In this document: positions 63,611 to 64,000 of the stretch, one piece after another
How positions within the stretch are numbered: position 1 is the stretch's first letter
Layout of the letters: each line of letters begins with the position of its first letter
Assembly: GCF_002895565.1 (NCBI RefSeq)
Contig: NZ_AZRN01000004.1
Location: 1-64,000 of the forward strand
Origin: Petrotoga mexicana DSM 14811
GTDB lineage: Bacteria > Thermotogota > Thermotogae > Petrotogales > Petrotogaceae
Direction: 5' to 3'
Length of the DNA: 64,000 nucleotides
Notes under the pieces: generated by a model
What the model was told of the DNA's origin: nothing
Databases searched by the model: none
What the model saw: the letters and a program-made list of their open reading frames with translations, nothing else
Program-made: the position numbers and the translations under genes

Positions 63611-64000
63611 TTAGTAAACATGCACCGCAGAGGCTTTGAATGTAACAAAAACCTTTTTATTTTCTACTAAATTTAACTCTTTCAACGACTGCCTTGTTAT
63701 ATACACCACCAAAGGAATACCGATATCCACAGTAACATGAACTATAGATAATTGTTCACAAATCCGTTTTATTACTCCAGGGAAAACATTCCTAGCGCTT
63801 GAATCAAGAGGTTTTATAGATAACAATATATCTTCAGGTCTGATAGAGATATTAACGTTCCCTTTCTTTTCAGTAGCCACCCTTATTTTCAATCCATTTA
63901 CTGAAACATAGGTATCAGAATCATCATTAATTATTTCTCCTCGAAAAATATTTCTAACCCCTGTAAATTGAGCAACAAAATCAGAATTCGGTTTGTTGAA
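63611..64000 (-). CDS. modC: Molybdate/tungstate ABC transporter ATPase, C-terminal part (ModC)
   Basis: The frame is open to the window edge, so only the last 130 codons are present. FNKPNSDFVAQFTGVRNIFR is the join between an ABC ATPase and its regulatory tail, and VNISIRPEDILLSIKP, ARNVFPGVIKRICEQLSIVH and TVDIGIPLVVYITRQSLKEL form a TOBE/MopI oxyanion-binding domain. The ATPase motifs lie outside the window. It would import molybdate or tungstate for the cofactor genes, 18 nt before mobB. Confidence 0.85.
   Translation of the reverse strand, partial: FNKPNSDFVAQFTGVRNIFRGEIINDDSDTYVSVNGLKIRVATEKKGNVNISIRPEDILLSIKPLDSSARNVFPGVIKRICEQLSIVHVTVDIGIPLVVYITRQSLKELNLVENKKVFVTFKASAVHVY

Overview
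The window is AT-rich bacterial chromosome dominated by housekeeping genes. Several traits point to Thermotogota, most likely Petrotogaceae (Petrotoga or a close relative): a 354-residue NusG with a large insert, a long beta' subunit, a tryptophanyl-tRNA synthetase with the Thermotoga-type C-x22-C-x6-C-x2-C cluster motif, an interrupted signal peptidase I, a TM1570-type SPOUT methylase after TrmD, a Rex repressor, and a molybdenum/tungsten cofactor locus. The genus is inferred; no 16S gene is present.

Layout. 1-345: tail of a MetF-like gene, a dispersed repeat and tRNA-Trp. 626-6009 (+): translation/secretion operon ffh-rpsP-khpA-rimM-trmD-SPOUT-rplS-lepB. 6059-7660: tRNA-Ser (-), rsmG and a lipoate ligase (+). 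7635-17285 (-): recJ, a DUF3343 protein, ruvX, tRNA-Arg, mreB/mbl, then flgF-like, flgG, flgA, flgH, flgI and flgJ-like, i.e. cell shape joined to flagellar rod and rings. 17440-19477 (+): a TPR membrane protein and tsaB. 19501-25105 (-): DUF457 membrane protein, degenerate fumarase beta-like protein, rex, leuS, a membrane-anchored protein and a SigH-like sigma factor. 25297-27622 (-): a probable beta-barrel envelope protein and a lipoprotein. 28009-32121 (-): rluB, scpB, scpA, trpS, rtcB. 32349-33839 (+): fliD with a sigma-28 promoter. 33908-46721 (-): the tRNA-Thr/tRNA-Tyr/rpmG/secE/nusG/rplKA/rplJL/rpoBC supra-operon, with an L10 leader and an rplL-rpoB hairpin. 47013-57229 (+): clpC, radA, disA, smpB, an ABC ATPase, an ABC-F protein and a GH13 glycosidase. 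57259-64000 (-): mog, MOSC, moaC, moaA, a MoeA-PBP fusion, moeA, mobB and the end of modC.

How the genes work together. The 626-6009 operon couples ribosome maturation (S16, RimM, TrmD, L19) to export (SRP, signal peptidase). The 46.7-33.9 kb operon makes the transcription machinery and ribosomal stalk. clpC-radA-disA links proteolysis, recombination and c-di-AMP signalling. The last 7 kb takes GTP to finished Mo/W cofactor (MoaA, MoaC, Mog, MoeA, MobB) plus oxyanion import (ModC).

There is no phage, transposon or CRISPR array. The points most worth a second look are: scpA and smpB, which lack any ATG/GTG/TTG start and appear to begin at ATA or ATT behind good Shine-Dalgarno sequences; a dispersed GC-richer intergenic repeat (three copies); RecJ with a C-terminal extension resembling an inactive helicase; a RuvX with an added C-terminal domain whose stop codon lies inside a tRNA; and a lone, active-site-poor fumarase beta homolog beside rex.
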